Assembly: GCA_009792885.1 (NCBI GenBank)
Contig: WMCF01000018.1
Location: forward strand, 6,384,112-6,448,111
DNA from: Eremophila alpestris peregrina
Lineage: Eukaryota > Chordata > Aves > Passeriformes > Alaudidae
DNA: 64,000 nt
Reading direction: 5' to 3'
Positions 26,301 through 34,010 of this stretch are shown here, piece by piece (the first letter of the stretch is position 1; the number at the start of each line of letters is the position of its first letter). Under the pieces are notes generated by a model. The model had not been told where the DNA came from. It ran no database searches and saw only the letters and a list, made by a program, of their open reading frames with translations. A program made the position numbers and the translations under genes.

Positions 26301-29300
26301 GATTCTGTGACTTTATGAGTAAAGAATTTCTTCCTAACTTGTAAATCTCTCATCTTTCACTTTTAAACCATTCTACCTTGTCGTGTCACTGCGTGCCCTG
26401 GCAAAATGTCATTTTCTCTCTTTTTTATAAGCCCCCTTTAAGTGCTGAAAGGTCACAATGATTTCTCCATGGAGCCTTGTATTCTCCAGGCTGAACAACC
26501 CCAACTATCTCAGCCTGTCTTTGTAGGAGAGGTATTTCAGCCTTCTGATCACAACTGGGGTCCCCCCTGGACTTGTTCTAACAGGTCCACATCTTTCTTA
26601 TGCTGAGGACTCCACACCTGGACACAGTGCTCCTGGTGGGAAAAATCAAATATGTATATTAAAACAAAGGAAATAAAATTACTACCAGGAAATTATTGAA
26701 TGCCAAATTCTAGGCTAGAGTGGGCATTATTTAGTGTGCTTTGACTTGTTTGTAACAAATACTTCTCCTCATAGGTCTTGCTTGCCAGATGATATTAATG
26801 TCAACATGGTTTTCTCTCTTCTTTTTTATAGTTGCTGGGATACAAATGAGCATGGTGGTCCCTGGTGGGTTATACGAATACCAATTTTAATTTCTATTAT
26901 AGTAAGTAAAATTTGGAGCATGAATTATAGATCTGTTCAGCATTGTGCAGTGCATGTAGCCATTATTCTTTACAGCTAGTTACAGATAGGCAAGAAGCCT
27001 GTTTTAATGAAAAGAAATTGTGCTGCAAGAGAAATGTTAAACAGATGCCAAGGCCATTAAAATTTGTTGCCTTCAAAATTTATCTGCCTCCTATTAAATG
27101 AGCAGTTGCTTTTATTTGTGTGTTGTTCTTTCTTTAATATCTCTCCTGTTTATGAGCCTGGAGGAAGGAAAAATCTAATTATACTTTTCAATGAATTGCA
27201 GATTTGATTTTGTGTGTAAATAGATAGTCCTGCAATTGTGAATCTGATATTAGTCATAAAAAAGTATGGCTGTGTATATCTTTCTTTAATTGGTAGCCTA
27301 CTGAAATATATATTGAACATGAGGTATTTGCAAAATAATACCATTTGAGAATGTTTCACAGGGCTTTTCCTGTTTGGAACTCATTAGAATTACTGGAGTA
27401 GTGTAATAATATTCCTGTTCACTGTAACGATTGTGTAATTAACTTTGGGCATAATATACTATGGTTATATGTCCATTTCTGAAAATAGTTAGAGAGCAAA
27501 TTAATGTATTTTAGATATCCTTGCTTCATTTTCAAAATTGTAGGCAGAAAATCTAGGGCATTATTAGATCACACAAGATTTCAGGAGTTTGCAATATGCT
27601 TGGGCTTGCCTTTCAATCTGTTCCTGCTGAAAATCATTTTGGGAGAAATTCCTGTCATTGCCATCAGAGTGAATTCTGCAGTTTGAAGAGAAAGAAGAGT
27701 GGGCCATATGTGTGAAATGGTATGAGGTAAGGCCTCAAAGATGTTTTGTGTTATGAAGAAATGAGCATGCAACAGAACTACAGCAAGAAGGGAATATTTG
27801 GACCTCAAAGGAGATGGAGAACGGGGAACAATCCAGAGTGAAGCAAACATGCTGGAAGAGAAAAGCAAAACAAACCACCTGGTGTTTACAGGAAAGTCTG
27901 TTCTCTGGATGTTCAGCTTGAACAGCTTTCTGGTAACCAGCTGAGACTTTGTGTGCCAGAAGGCTCCTCCAAAGCAGTCCTGGACCTGGAAGTGGAAGCT
28001 ATCCCAGGGCACATTGGCAGACCTGAGCTGCAGCTGGATCTTAGTGAAGACTGGGAAGAAGGAGAGTTGTGATTTAAACAAATGGAGTTCTGGTCAGGCA
28101 GCAAAGTTTGACCTATCCAACAGTGTAGTGGGGGCAAGTTCTGGGACCATTTTGCACAGTGGGAGTGTCAGAACCCTCCCTGGCATTTCCTCCTGAGAAT
28201 TTTGGCTTGAGAGAAGTCATTTGGCAGACGTTCACACTTCATGCTGTACACACTTCAGAGTTACTCAGTTGGATGTGCCTGTTCCAAATCACAGAATCCT
28301 CGGTAGGAAGAGACCTCCAATATCATCGAGTCCAACCCAGCTCTAACACCTCAACTAAACCATTGTACTGAGTGCCACATCCAATCTTTTTTTAATCCCA
28401 TCCAGGGATGGTGACTGTATTTTCTAACATTCCTTTTTTATTCTTTTAAAAAATATATTAGATATAAGTTTCCTAAATTTTTATTTCATCTCTGTCACTT
28501 CCCTTCACCTGTCATTTCAAACAAAATGCAGAGGGAATTGCCATTGCTATGAGCATGGTTTATTTATTAGTATCCCAAATTCTACAGGCTGTGTTGGAAT
28601 AGACACAGAAATGAATTGAACTTGAAAAGCTTGCAGCCAAATTTTTAGGAGAAAGAAGAAGAGTTCCACCATGAAGAGAGAGATTTCTAGCAGTGAGACA
28701 GGCACTGCCTGGTTAGGTACCCCACCTCCTGATTTTGTGCTTTGGGATGGGGTTAGTTTGAAACAACAAAATTCTCATTTTCACAGTGATACTAATTGTT
28801 GTCTACAGTAATTTAATCTATGATGTGTGCATTACATGCAGCTGTTTATATCACTGCAGTTACAATTTTTAGCACACATTGTTGCTCTGAAGGTGTGGAT
28901 TCCAACTTATTTCAGGATGGATGTGCTGCATTTATTGTGCAGTTTTCTAGAGCACACCAAAGAATCCAACACCAGAAGGGATGGTGACCAGAGGAAGCTG
29001 AAAGTCAAGGCTGAAGAAATAATGGGAGTGAGACTTAGGATATACAGAGTTTTATACTTCAATTTTCTAGACTGATTAGGTTCTCATCATAATGATTTTT
29101 TATGCAAGTGCCTTCCTTTAAAGTAAAATATGAAATAAAATACAAAATAAAATAATGCTACTGTTCTGTCTTCGAGGGCTGTCATGAGAATTAGGCTGCA
29201 GGGATTCAGAGGGACTGGATGATCTCCAGGGGTCCCTTTCAACCCCAGATATTCTGTGATTTCTTAATTCATAATTTTCTTCTTTCAGCATCAATAGCCA

Positions 29301-32300
29301 AGACAGTCAGATAGTTGTGAGAGGCCCTTTTTGTGCTTAATTGGAGTAGACAGATCAGCTGTACCACAATCTTCTTTAACCCTTATTCAAACAGAAAATA
29401 CTGAAAGTTGAAGTGAGGAGCAAAGGAGGGTCAAAGCCTCCTCTGGGCTTCCGTTTGCGAATCCATGTGACAATTTAGGACAGTGCTTGATTGCAGAAAA
29501 CCTCATCCAGTGTCCCATCCTGCTGGGAAACCTGTCCTCAGCTGCAGCAGTGGAAGGAGGATATTTCCAAAAACTGGGGCTTTCAAAGACTTCTGCCAGC
29601 CAGAGCAGCACTGGTGGGCAGGCAGTGGTTGCTGGAGGTGCCAAACCTGGTGCTGCAGAGCACAGTGGGTTTGGCACTGCAGAGCTGAGGGGCTCTGGAG
29701 GGAGGTGAGGCTCCTGTCTGACTCAATAAGCATTTCTTTGTGCTGCATACTGAGCAGAGAATTCAGAAATCACTGTTATATTCGTTTTCTTTGCAGGTGA
29801 ATTTTATACTCTTCATTAGCATTATAAGAATCTTGCTGCAGAAGTTAAGATCTCCAGATGTCGGAGGAAATGACCAGTCACAGTACAAGTGAGTCATATT
29901 TTTAGATATCATAGGCAGAACCAAAATAATCTCTTTAAGATTTCATCTGATGAAAACCAATAACTGCTGTGTTACTATAATTCAATTTAATTTAGAGCTA
30001 CTTTAGATATAGTTTAATAAATACAACTATGCTGAAATGGAGATAAATATATTTTTATCAAACAGTAAATTAAATAAAAAATACTTAATTTCAGAAAGAC
30101 CAACAAGCTGTTTTTGAAATTGAGTTTAATCCATTACTGAATTTGTTGATACAAAATATATGGAGAATAGTATCTTTCCTTGATAAACAAATGTTTCATT
30201 TTGACATAAGAAAAGGTTCAAAATCGAACCATTTTCCTTCAACTGCCTTAAAACCTCTTTTTAAAATTTCCAAAATACTTAACTATATTTTTAGAGCTGA
30301 AAAGAACTTAAATTGTTACCAAAAATTAAAAAAATGTATATAATATTTTATATTGATTTAAAATACCGTCTTTACTCTTCAAGAGGAAAGTAGTTGGTTC
30401 TGGCTTGGATCAACTTCATTTCTGTTCAGCCTTTCTTCTTCTGGTGTTTTGGTCTGAACATCAAATCCTAAAATGTGTCTTTGTTTCCACAGCTTTAAAA
30501 TCAAGGGATGTTGGGGCACAATTCGAATGCATTGCTAAAATTGGTTTTGTTCTTTATTGTCATATCTGTTATTGTTGTTTATTACTGGATATGTAATAAA
30601 CTGCAGTCAAGAGTCTGTTGTAGTTGGTCTTATTTTAAAGCCCAGACACAGACTCTGACAGTTCAGGGTGTCAATATGATACTTCTGTGACAAAACCTAA
30701 CAGGACCACTGAAAATCCAAAGCCATGAGAGTGGCCTTTGAAAATGTGCTTCTGTATAACACCTTTCCTTCATTTGAAAAATACTGAATTCCTGTTCTTA
30801 AAGCTGCTAAAACATGGTATGCAGAAATAAAGAATATTTTTAACTCCAAGAGAAGCAGGTCTTTACATGTTTTGTAGACAGTGTGACATGTTTAATGCAA
30901 AAAATGAAAAATTCTGATGTGCCACAGAAAAGTCAACACAACTGGACTGAAAAGCACTTTTGTTTTGCAGAGCTATAAGGGTCTTGTTTTGTATTTGCTG
31001 ATTCAATTATCTGAACCTGTGGAAGAACTTACTGAATCTAGATGAAATTGTGCAGTTTCCACATTATTATGTAGCAAAATGGCCAACCTATAGGCAGGGA
31101 GTCTCCTCAAGTTTAGTTCTTGTGACATAAAGTTTTCTTTGCTTCCATGTGATATTTATTTTGTTTTTGAAAATTAGGCATTCCCTTAGTTTTAGTCCCA
31201 TCATTTTCCACAGTTTACTGTAGCACTTTATAATACAAAATATTCACATTAATAGCAACCTTGTACTTCATTATTCAGCCCTGTAAATTCTTTGCTTTTA
31301 GCATTTGATTTTCTGATTAAGTTTGCATTTCTGGTCTTTAGCTGATACTCATGGGAAGGTAGATTAAACTCCTCAAGAAACTGCATCTACTGAGCAAATT
31401 AAAAGATCTGGGAGGCTCATTTCTAAAATTGCAAATTCATTTTCTAAAATGCAGGGAAGAATAAGGCTGTTTTGTTTGTCCCTTTCTTTTACTAAAATGT
31501 AAGTGCAGTATAGAGAAAGTAGAGTCAATCAGACAAAAATTACTAAGCCAAGCATGGAGTGAAAGTGAAGTATGAAGCTAAAATGAATATTACTCATGCA
31601 AGTCATCATTTTTCTTCCCTTCCTCTGAACCTGCTTGTAGCTGGTTCTGTCCTTTTTGTTGTTCATATTACTTTTGTAGTGGATAAGGCTAAGTTCAAAT
31701 AAAATCAGTTTTCCATTTTACTTGGGAAACCAGGAAACTTGCTGCCAGTGTCATCTCCTCCAGCTGTAAATTAATGTATTCAGCTAAGGAATCCCTATTT
31801 TTCCTGCCTCTGGTATCATCTTTAGATGTGAAGAGTTTACTATTCTTGAGAAGCTTTGCTGTCAGAAATTATTATTTCCACATAAACAGATGCAGCCCTG
31901 GGACATTATGAACAAAGCAAGGCCATGAAGACTGACACTGAAAAAATAAAACTAGCTGAAATACCTTAACTTTTCTGTTAAAATAGGTGAATTCAAAACA
32001 GCATCCTTTCATTGTTGAATCAAGTTATATTCATCAAGACATTGATGAATTATGGAACTCAACATTATAACTTCTCAAATTTTATCTGATACCAGACATC
32101 CAAAACTCTGCATGACTGGCCCTGTATAATATATAAAGCTGATGCTATTAGAGTGAAATAAATGACAGATAAGGTAAAAGTAGCAATTTATCATTCCAAT
32201 AGTTTCACTGTTTTCCAGAGCAGTTGTGCTTAGAAGTTTAAAGTTCTCTTTCCTTAACTTCAGTAGTGTCTTCTGCTAAATTGTGTTCTGTAATTGGCAG

Positions 32301-33530
32301 CATTGAAAATTATTTCATGGTGTGTGGTTAATACCATCAGTAAATCTATGAAGTTTTAGTATTTGGAGCTCATGAAAATCTCACAGGTGAGTTGATCTGG
32401 ATTACATTTCCTAGGTACTGTTTGCATACTGTGCATGTGCATTGTGCAGACCACACAGTTACACATTCCTCTCAGTAAAACAAGAGCTCATCATTGAATT
32501 TCAGCCTTTTCTCTTTCCTTCACCCAGGAGACTTGCAAAATCCACGTTGTTGCTTATTCCATTATTTGGAGTTCACTACACTGTGTTTGCTCTGTTTCCT
32601 GACCGCAGTTCCAACAACTACAAAATTATCTTTGAGTTGTGCTTGGGATCTTTTCAGGTAAATTTTAAGGTTTTTATTCAAAAGAAGTTTTATTGACCTA
32701 GGTGAGTGCTGCCTACTAACTAAGGAATATTGTCTCTTTCCAGGGGTTGATTGTTGCAGTCCTGTACTGTTTTTTGAACAGTGAAGTAAGTCTCACCTTT
32801 CCTACGGAGAACATTAAATACTGGTTTTAGTAGATGTATAAGTGCCCCTATAATTCTGCTCTGATAAACTGTTTTAGAAGGTGTCTGCATTCCTATTAGT
32901 GAAATATATTTGTGACAGTTTTAATACAACAGGAGAAATCAGTGTAGTTGGGTGAAGAGCTTTAAGAGCTGTTTAAAATCTAGTTCCTTGAAAAACTGAG
33001 GTGTTAGTATCTTCTTCCATTCAACATCATCTAATCTAGCTCTGATATGTGGTAGATTTAGGAAGGAAAAAATCTTTTCTGTGAGGGTGGAGGAGACACT
33101 GTAACAGGCTGCCCAGAGAAGCTGTGGAAGCCCCATCCCAAGGCCAGGTTGGATGGTGCTCTGAGCAGCCTGGTCTGGTGGAAGGTGTCCCTGCCCACAG
33201 AAGGGGGTAGAACTGCATAATCTTTAAAAGTTTGTACCAGTCCAAACCATTCTGTGATTCTGTTCCTGGAGATCCCCATGTGACAGCCAATACATGTGGA
33301 AAAGTTCCTCACATAAACCAAATTTTCAGCTCATATTGTGTGTTTTGTTTTTAACACAGGTGCAGGGGGAGCTGAAAAGAAAGTGGAGGAGTTTGTGCTG
33401 GAAGCAGACAGCAGGCAGAGATTACAGACTCCACAGCTCCATTTCTCGAAATGGATCAGAAAGTGTTTCCCAGCTCCACCGGAATTCCAGAGCCCACTCC
33501 TTTATGCAGACAGAGACCACTATGATATAA
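5275..33530 (+). CDS. VIPR2: VIPR2, VIP/PACAP receptor 2 (VPAC2), exons 3-13 of a multi-exon gene
   Basis: Class B1 G-protein-coupled receptor of the plasma membrane. It binds VIP and PACAP and in known species couples mainly through Gs to adenylyl cyclase. Joining 5275-5382, 9070-9167, 17805-17902, 20471-20612, 23339-23489, 24429-24489, 26832-26901, 29797-29888, 32528-32657, 32744-32785 and 33360-33530 gives one open frame of 386 complete residues and a TAA stop. Every intron is GT-AG and all phases match. The order is ectodomain Cys/Trp core (VWDNITCW, local residues 4-11), TM1 to TM7, then the tail. Diagnostic stretches include LHCTRNYIHLNLFLSF, VEGLYLH, CWDTN, PWWVIRIPILISIIVNF, LIPLFGVHY and LCLGSFQGL. 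These fit VPAC2 better than VPAC1, PAC1 or secretin receptor as I recall them. The human protein has about 438 residues, so about 51 N-terminal residues (exons 1-2, signal peptide) are missing to the left. No frameshift or internal stop is present, so the gene looks functional. Confidence 0.96.
6121..6144 (+). other. G-quadruplex-forming motif
   Basis: Four G runs (6, 4, 4 and 5 G) separated by A, A and AGT on the + strand. This fits the G3+N1-7 rule for an intramolecular quadruplex with very short loops. It lies on the non-template strand of VIPR2, so it could form in the pre-mRNA too. Confidence 0.7.
8819..8944 (-). other. Candidate terminal exon, membrane-anchor-like (unproven)
   Basis: On the minus strand a pyrimidine-rich acceptor (ctttttcttttctttcctag) is followed by a 41-codon open frame ending in TAA. 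The product would be a short polar start (DSTQPLPF), a hydrophobic helix (SLWLLLLLGVAFAL) and a basic tail (RKNRSKPETFSLV). That is the shape of the last exon of a single-pass membrane protein. No partner exon was found, and T-rich DNA often yields Leu/Phe-rich frames, so this may be chance. Confidence 0.15.
9070..9167 (+). CDS. VIPR2: VIPR2 exon 4: end of extracellular domain
   Basis: The acceptor is gctttacag/GA and the donor is TATAAG/gtagga. Two bases complete the Gly codon split with exon 3, followed by 32 codons. It encodes GNISKNCTSNGWSDIFPD and then a Cys-Gly-Tyr and an acidic linker (NDYEDDYK) leading into TM1. It carries two further Cys of the ectodomain and two overlapping-type sequons (N-I-S and N-C-T). 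The acidic linker is diverged from the human one, as is usual for this segment. Confidence 0.95.
9168..17804 (+). other. VIPR2 intron 4
   Basis: An 8.6-kb AT-rich intron, gtagga to gtgcag. It contains a solo LTR at 11619-12075 in the same orientation as the gene. A 14-bp direct repeat (catttcaatttcat) occurs twice near 14860-14895. I see nothing else recognisable; the open frames of up to about 125 codons have no family features. Confidence 0.85.
11619..12075 (+). mobile_element. Solo LTR of an avian endogenous retrovirus
   Basis: Begins TGTCCTGGTTTCAGCTGGGA and ends near ggttaaagcatggta. The start, the middle stretch (gttgataacacactgatgtt, cagccaggacagctgacc-like) and the end match an LTR type I recall as abundant in songbirds. 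It is more GC-rich than its surroundings. A TATA-like gtataaa lies near 11868, suitable for a relic U3 promoter. No internal retroviral sequence follows, so it is a solo LTR. No clear target duplication is seen and the end bases have decayed. It lies in sense within VIPR2 intron 4. Confidence 0.75.
17805..17902 (+). CDS. VIPR2: VIPR2 exon 5: TM1
   Basis: The acceptor is ttttctgtgcag/GTC and the donor is TTCAG/gtatgt. It has 32 codons plus two bases of an Arg codon completed by exon 6. It encodes transmembrane helix 1 with VKAIYTLGHSVSL and TTGSIILCLF, which match the VPAC2 TM1 with its conserved Tyr, Gly and Ser. The intron before it is the longest in the window (8.6 kb). Confidence 0.96.
17903..20470 (+). 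other. VIPR2 intron 5
   Basis: 2.6 kb, gtatgt to tttttag. It holds an antisense CR1 fragment near its 5' end. The 140-codon open frame at 19381-19803 has no recognised features. Confidence 0.85.
18050..18335 (-). mobile_element. CR1 LINE fragment, antisense
   Basis: The + strand shows the reverse complement of a CR1 3' region: ccaattcctgaccacccttt, then taatatctaatctgaacctc, aggccatttcctctcatcc and cttcaccagctcc. It is 5'-truncated and lies antisense to VIPR2. Edges are approximate. Confidence 0.85.
20471..20612 (+). CDS. VIPR2: VIPR2 exon 6: ICL1, TM2, ECL1
   Basis: The acceptor is tctttttag/A and the donor is TCATGG/gtaata. One base completes the split Arg, then 47 codons. It encodes intracellular loop 1 (RKLHCTRNYIH), TM2 (LNLFLSFILRAISVLVKDD) and most of extracellular loop 1. 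The TM2 Arg and the Lys-Asp pair are conserved polar residues linked to ligand binding in VPAC receptors. The donor +4 position is t (gtaata), weaker than consensus. Confidence 0.96.
20613..23338 (+). other. VIPR2 intron 6
   Basis: 2.7 kb, gtaata to atttcag. AT-rich with no recognised repeat, RNA gene or conserved coding segment. Confidence 0.85.
23339..23489 (+). CDS. VIPR2: VIPR2 exon 7: TM3, ICL2, start of TM4
   Basis: The acceptor is catatttcag/GTG and the donor is TGGG/gtaaga. It has 50 codons plus one base of a Gly. It encodes the TM3 Cys (VGCK) that pairs with the ECL2 Cys, TM3 (NFYWLLVEGLYLH, with the conserved class B Glu, Tyr and His), ICL2, and the start of TM4 (YLLIGWG, the class B GWG motif). 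The donor is where a candidate cryptic exon in intron 7 could compete. Confidence 0.96.
23490..24428 (+). other. VIPR2 intron 7
   Basis: 939 nt, gtaaga to tttcag. It holds a short GT run near 23531, a locally GC-rich stretch (about 23560-23770) of unknown origin, the cryptic exon candidate at 24060-24104, and a G/T-rich low-complexity tract at about 24340-24380 just before the exon 8 acceptor. Confidence 0.85.
24060..24104 (+). other. Candidate cassette (poison) exon of VIPR2, unproven
   Basis: A good acceptor (cttctattttatattgcag) is followed 45 nt later by a perfect donor core (CCCT/gtaagt). Inserted between exons 7 and 8, it adds 14 codons in the receptor frame and then makes TGA at the junction with exon 8, cutting the protein in TM4. 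This was read directly from splice-site consensus; no transcript evidence is available. Confidence 0.25.
24429..24489 (+). CDS. VIPR2: VIPR2 exon 8: rest of TM4
   Basis: This is a 61-nt exon with acceptor ggcatttttcag/GA and donor ACTGG/gtgagt. It encodes IPTIFIITWTVTRIILEDT between two split Gly codons. The Pro after the GWG motif and the LEDTG sequence at the TM4-ECL2 border fit VPAC2. The sequence before the acceptor is strongly T-rich. Confidence 0.95.
25610..25805 (-). mobile_element. CR1 LINE, antisense, left part (split by insertion)
   Basis: Starts tttcacagagtcatatc and runs through tttccaaccctccttgcc, gagccccatccagtctggcc and gggatggggcatccacagc, the reverse complement of a CR1 3' end. 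It stops at accctcagagtaa, where another CR1 begins, and resumes at 26317. Confidence 0.88.
25806..26316 (+). mobile_element. CR1 LINE 3' part, sense, nested insertion
   Basis: Sense-strand CR1: tggtgaggccacatcctgac, gaagggcaacagagctggtg, gggttggtctcttctcccag, and the 3' end ggttggactcgatctcagag followed by ttccaacctaagtgattctg. It lies inside an antisense CR1 and is flanked by gagtaa on both sides (25800-25805 and 26317-26322). It is 5'-truncated, as most CR1 copies are, and is the younger of the two. Confidence 0.9.
26317..26640 (-). mobile_element. CR1 LINE, antisense, right part (split by insertion)
   Basis: Resumes with gagtaaagaatttcttccta, then aaccattctaccttgtcgtg, ttctccaggctgaacaaccc, ctcagcctgtctttgtagga and cctggacacagtgctcctgg. 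This continues exactly the CR1 region that stopped at 25805, so both parts were one older copy. Confidence 0.88.
26832..26901 (+). CDS. VIPR2: VIPR2 exon 9: ECL2 and start of TM5
   Basis: This is a 70-nt exon with acceptor cttttttatag/T and donor ATTATA/gtaagt. It has one base plus 23 codons. It begins with the ECL2 Cys in CWDTN, which pairs with the TM3 Cys, then PWWVIRIPILISII into TM5. It lies about 190 bp after the nested CR1 of intron 8. Confidence 0.95.
28288..28420 (-). mobile_element. CR1 LINE 3' fragment, antisense
   Basis: atcacagaatcctcggtagg, agacctccaatatcatcgag, tccaacccagctctaacacc and atcccatccagggatggtga are the reverse complement of a CR1 3' end, interrupted only by point changes and a T-rich spot. 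Confidence 0.85.
29200..29264 (+). mobile_element. CR1 LINE 3' tail, sense
   Basis: gggactggatgatctccagg, ggtccctttcaaccccagat and attctgtgatttct form the last part of a CR1, heavily 5'-truncated. Confidence 0.8.
29797..29888 (+). CDS. VIPR2: VIPR2 exon 10: TM5 and ICL3
   Basis: The acceptor is ttctttgcag/GTG and the donor is TACAA/gtgagt. It has 30 codons plus two bases of a Lys. It encodes VNFILFISIIRILLQKLR and SPDVGGNDQSQY, the distal TM5 and intracellular loop 3, the main G-protein contact. The loop is almost the same as the mammalian VPAC2 loop as I recall it. Confidence 0.96.
29889..32527 (+). other. VIPR2 intron 10
   Basis: 2.6 kb, gtgagt to cacccag. AT-rich; no repeat, RNA gene or coding segment recognised. 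Confidence 0.85.
32528..32657 (+). CDS. VIPR2: VIPR2 exon 11: TM6, ECL3, start of TM7
   Basis: The acceptor is ccttcacccag/G and the donor is TTTCAG/gtaaat. One base plus 43 codons. It encodes RLAKSTLLLIPLFGVHY, the TM6 helix with the class B Pro-Leu-Phe-Gly kink, then ECL3 and FELCLGSFQ of TM7. The PLFGVHY and CLGSFQ motifs are class B1 hallmarks. Confidence 0.97.
32658..32743 (+). other. VIPR2 intron 11, 86 nt
   Basis: gtaaat to tttccag. It is near the lower size range for vertebrate introns. It separates exons 11 and 12 within the TM7 coding sequence. Confidence 0.93.
32744..32785 (+). CDS. VIPR2: VIPR2 exon 12: 42-nt exon, end of TM7
   Basis: It has 14 codons (GLIVAVLYCFLNSE) between phase-0 introns. 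The acceptor is ctctttccag/GGG and the donor is AGTGAA/gtaagt. It completes TM7 and begins helix 8. The preceding intron is only 86 nt, unlike the 0.6-8.6 kb introns elsewhere. A 42-nt exon at this place is a conserved feature of this receptor family. Confidence 0.96.
32786..33359 (+). other. VIPR2 intron 12 with CR1 insertion
   Basis: 574 nt, gtaagt to taacacag. More than a third is a sense CR1 3' fragment that ends about 100 bp before the terminal exon acceptor. Confidence 0.9.
33040..33262 (+). mobile_element. CR1 LINE 3' fragment, sense
   Basis: tctgtgagggtggaggagac, aacaggctgcccagagaagc, tgtggaagccccatcccaag, gccaggttggatggtgctct and the end aaaccattctgtgattctgt. The last part is rearranged (aactgcataatctttaaaag in place of the usual ggaactagatgatctttaag). 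Confidence 0.88.
33360..33530 (+). CDS. VIPR2: VIPR2 exon 13: helix 8 and cytoplasmic tail, stop
   Basis: The acceptor is tttttaacacag/GTG. It has 56 codons and a TAA stop at 33528-33530. It encodes VQGELKRKWR (helix 8, basic), a Ser/Thr-rich tail that is a likely kinase and arrestin target, and the C-terminus FMQTETTMI. The last residues Thr-Met-Ile fit a class I PDZ ligand, like the Ser-Val-Ile end of mammalian VPAC2. The preceding intron holds a CR1 fragment about 100 bp before the acceptor. Confidence 0.97.
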   Translation: MQGELKRKWRSLCWKQTAGRDYRLHSSISRNGSESVSQLHRNSRAHSFMQTETTMI

Positions 33531-34010
33531 ATGAGCTAGATCCCCCAAAACATGAAAAACTGTGGGGTATATCATTCATTATGCAGCTTGATGTGATATT
33601 TTATAAAATGTACAGTTTAGTGCTTTGCTTTTCTACATGTTGGTATTTGGGGAATTGGTTTGTGCAGCCAAGCTGTTAATAACGGAGAGGCCTGCCACAG
33701 GGATGCTTTCTGTTTTGTTCAAATGGTATTCATATTAATTCTGATGTTCTCTTGCAGTTTAATAGCCATAACAATTCACAGATTCATTTTCCATAAAGGT
33801 CCCTTTACCTTCCAAAAAGGCTACAAGGTCCATGCAGGGCATCCTGCTCAATGCAGGCTTCTTTGGCACATGTAAGGGTTAAGATGGGAAGCAAGAAAAT
33901 TTCTTCCACTTTATTTATGCTTAAGGAAGCATTGCCTTAAGGATTAGGAAATTCTTTTCTAATTATGGAAAATAATATTAAAAAGAAATAAATCTAAGGC
34001 CATAATTAAC
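33531..34010 (+). other. VIPR2 3' UTR (minimum extent)
   Basis: Begins after the TAA. The first canonical polyadenylation hexamer is at 33987-33992, with ATTAAA at 33977-33982 just before it. If these are used, the 3' UTR is about 0.48 kb. Human VIPR2 has a longer 3' UTR, so a more distal end is possible. Confidence 0.5.
33987..33992 (+). terminator. Possible VIPR2 polyadenylation signal AATAAA
   Basis: First AATAAA after the stop codon, with a weak GT-rich stretch (cagtgtgct) about 35 nt later. AATAAA is frequent in AT-rich DNA, so this is a candidate only. Confidence 0.4.

Larger units (their letters stand above)
24490..26831 (+). other. VIPR2 intron 8
   Basis: 2.3 kb, gtgagt to ttatag. 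About 1 kb of it is a CR1 copy interrupted by a second CR1 in the opposite orientation. The rest is unremarkable. Confidence 0.85.
26902..29796 (+). other. VIPR2 intron 9
   Basis: 2.9 kb, gtaagt to ctttgcag. It has two short CR1 fragments in opposite orientations (28288-28420 and 29200-29264). A GC-richer stretch about 29400-29720 has overlapping open frames on both strands but no recognised origin. Confidence 0.85.

Noticed and set aside
26734..26831. In-frame open stretch upstream of VIPR2 exon 9
   Set aside because: Intron sequence that happens to lack stops; exon 9 has a good acceptor and the known receptor sequence starts at it.
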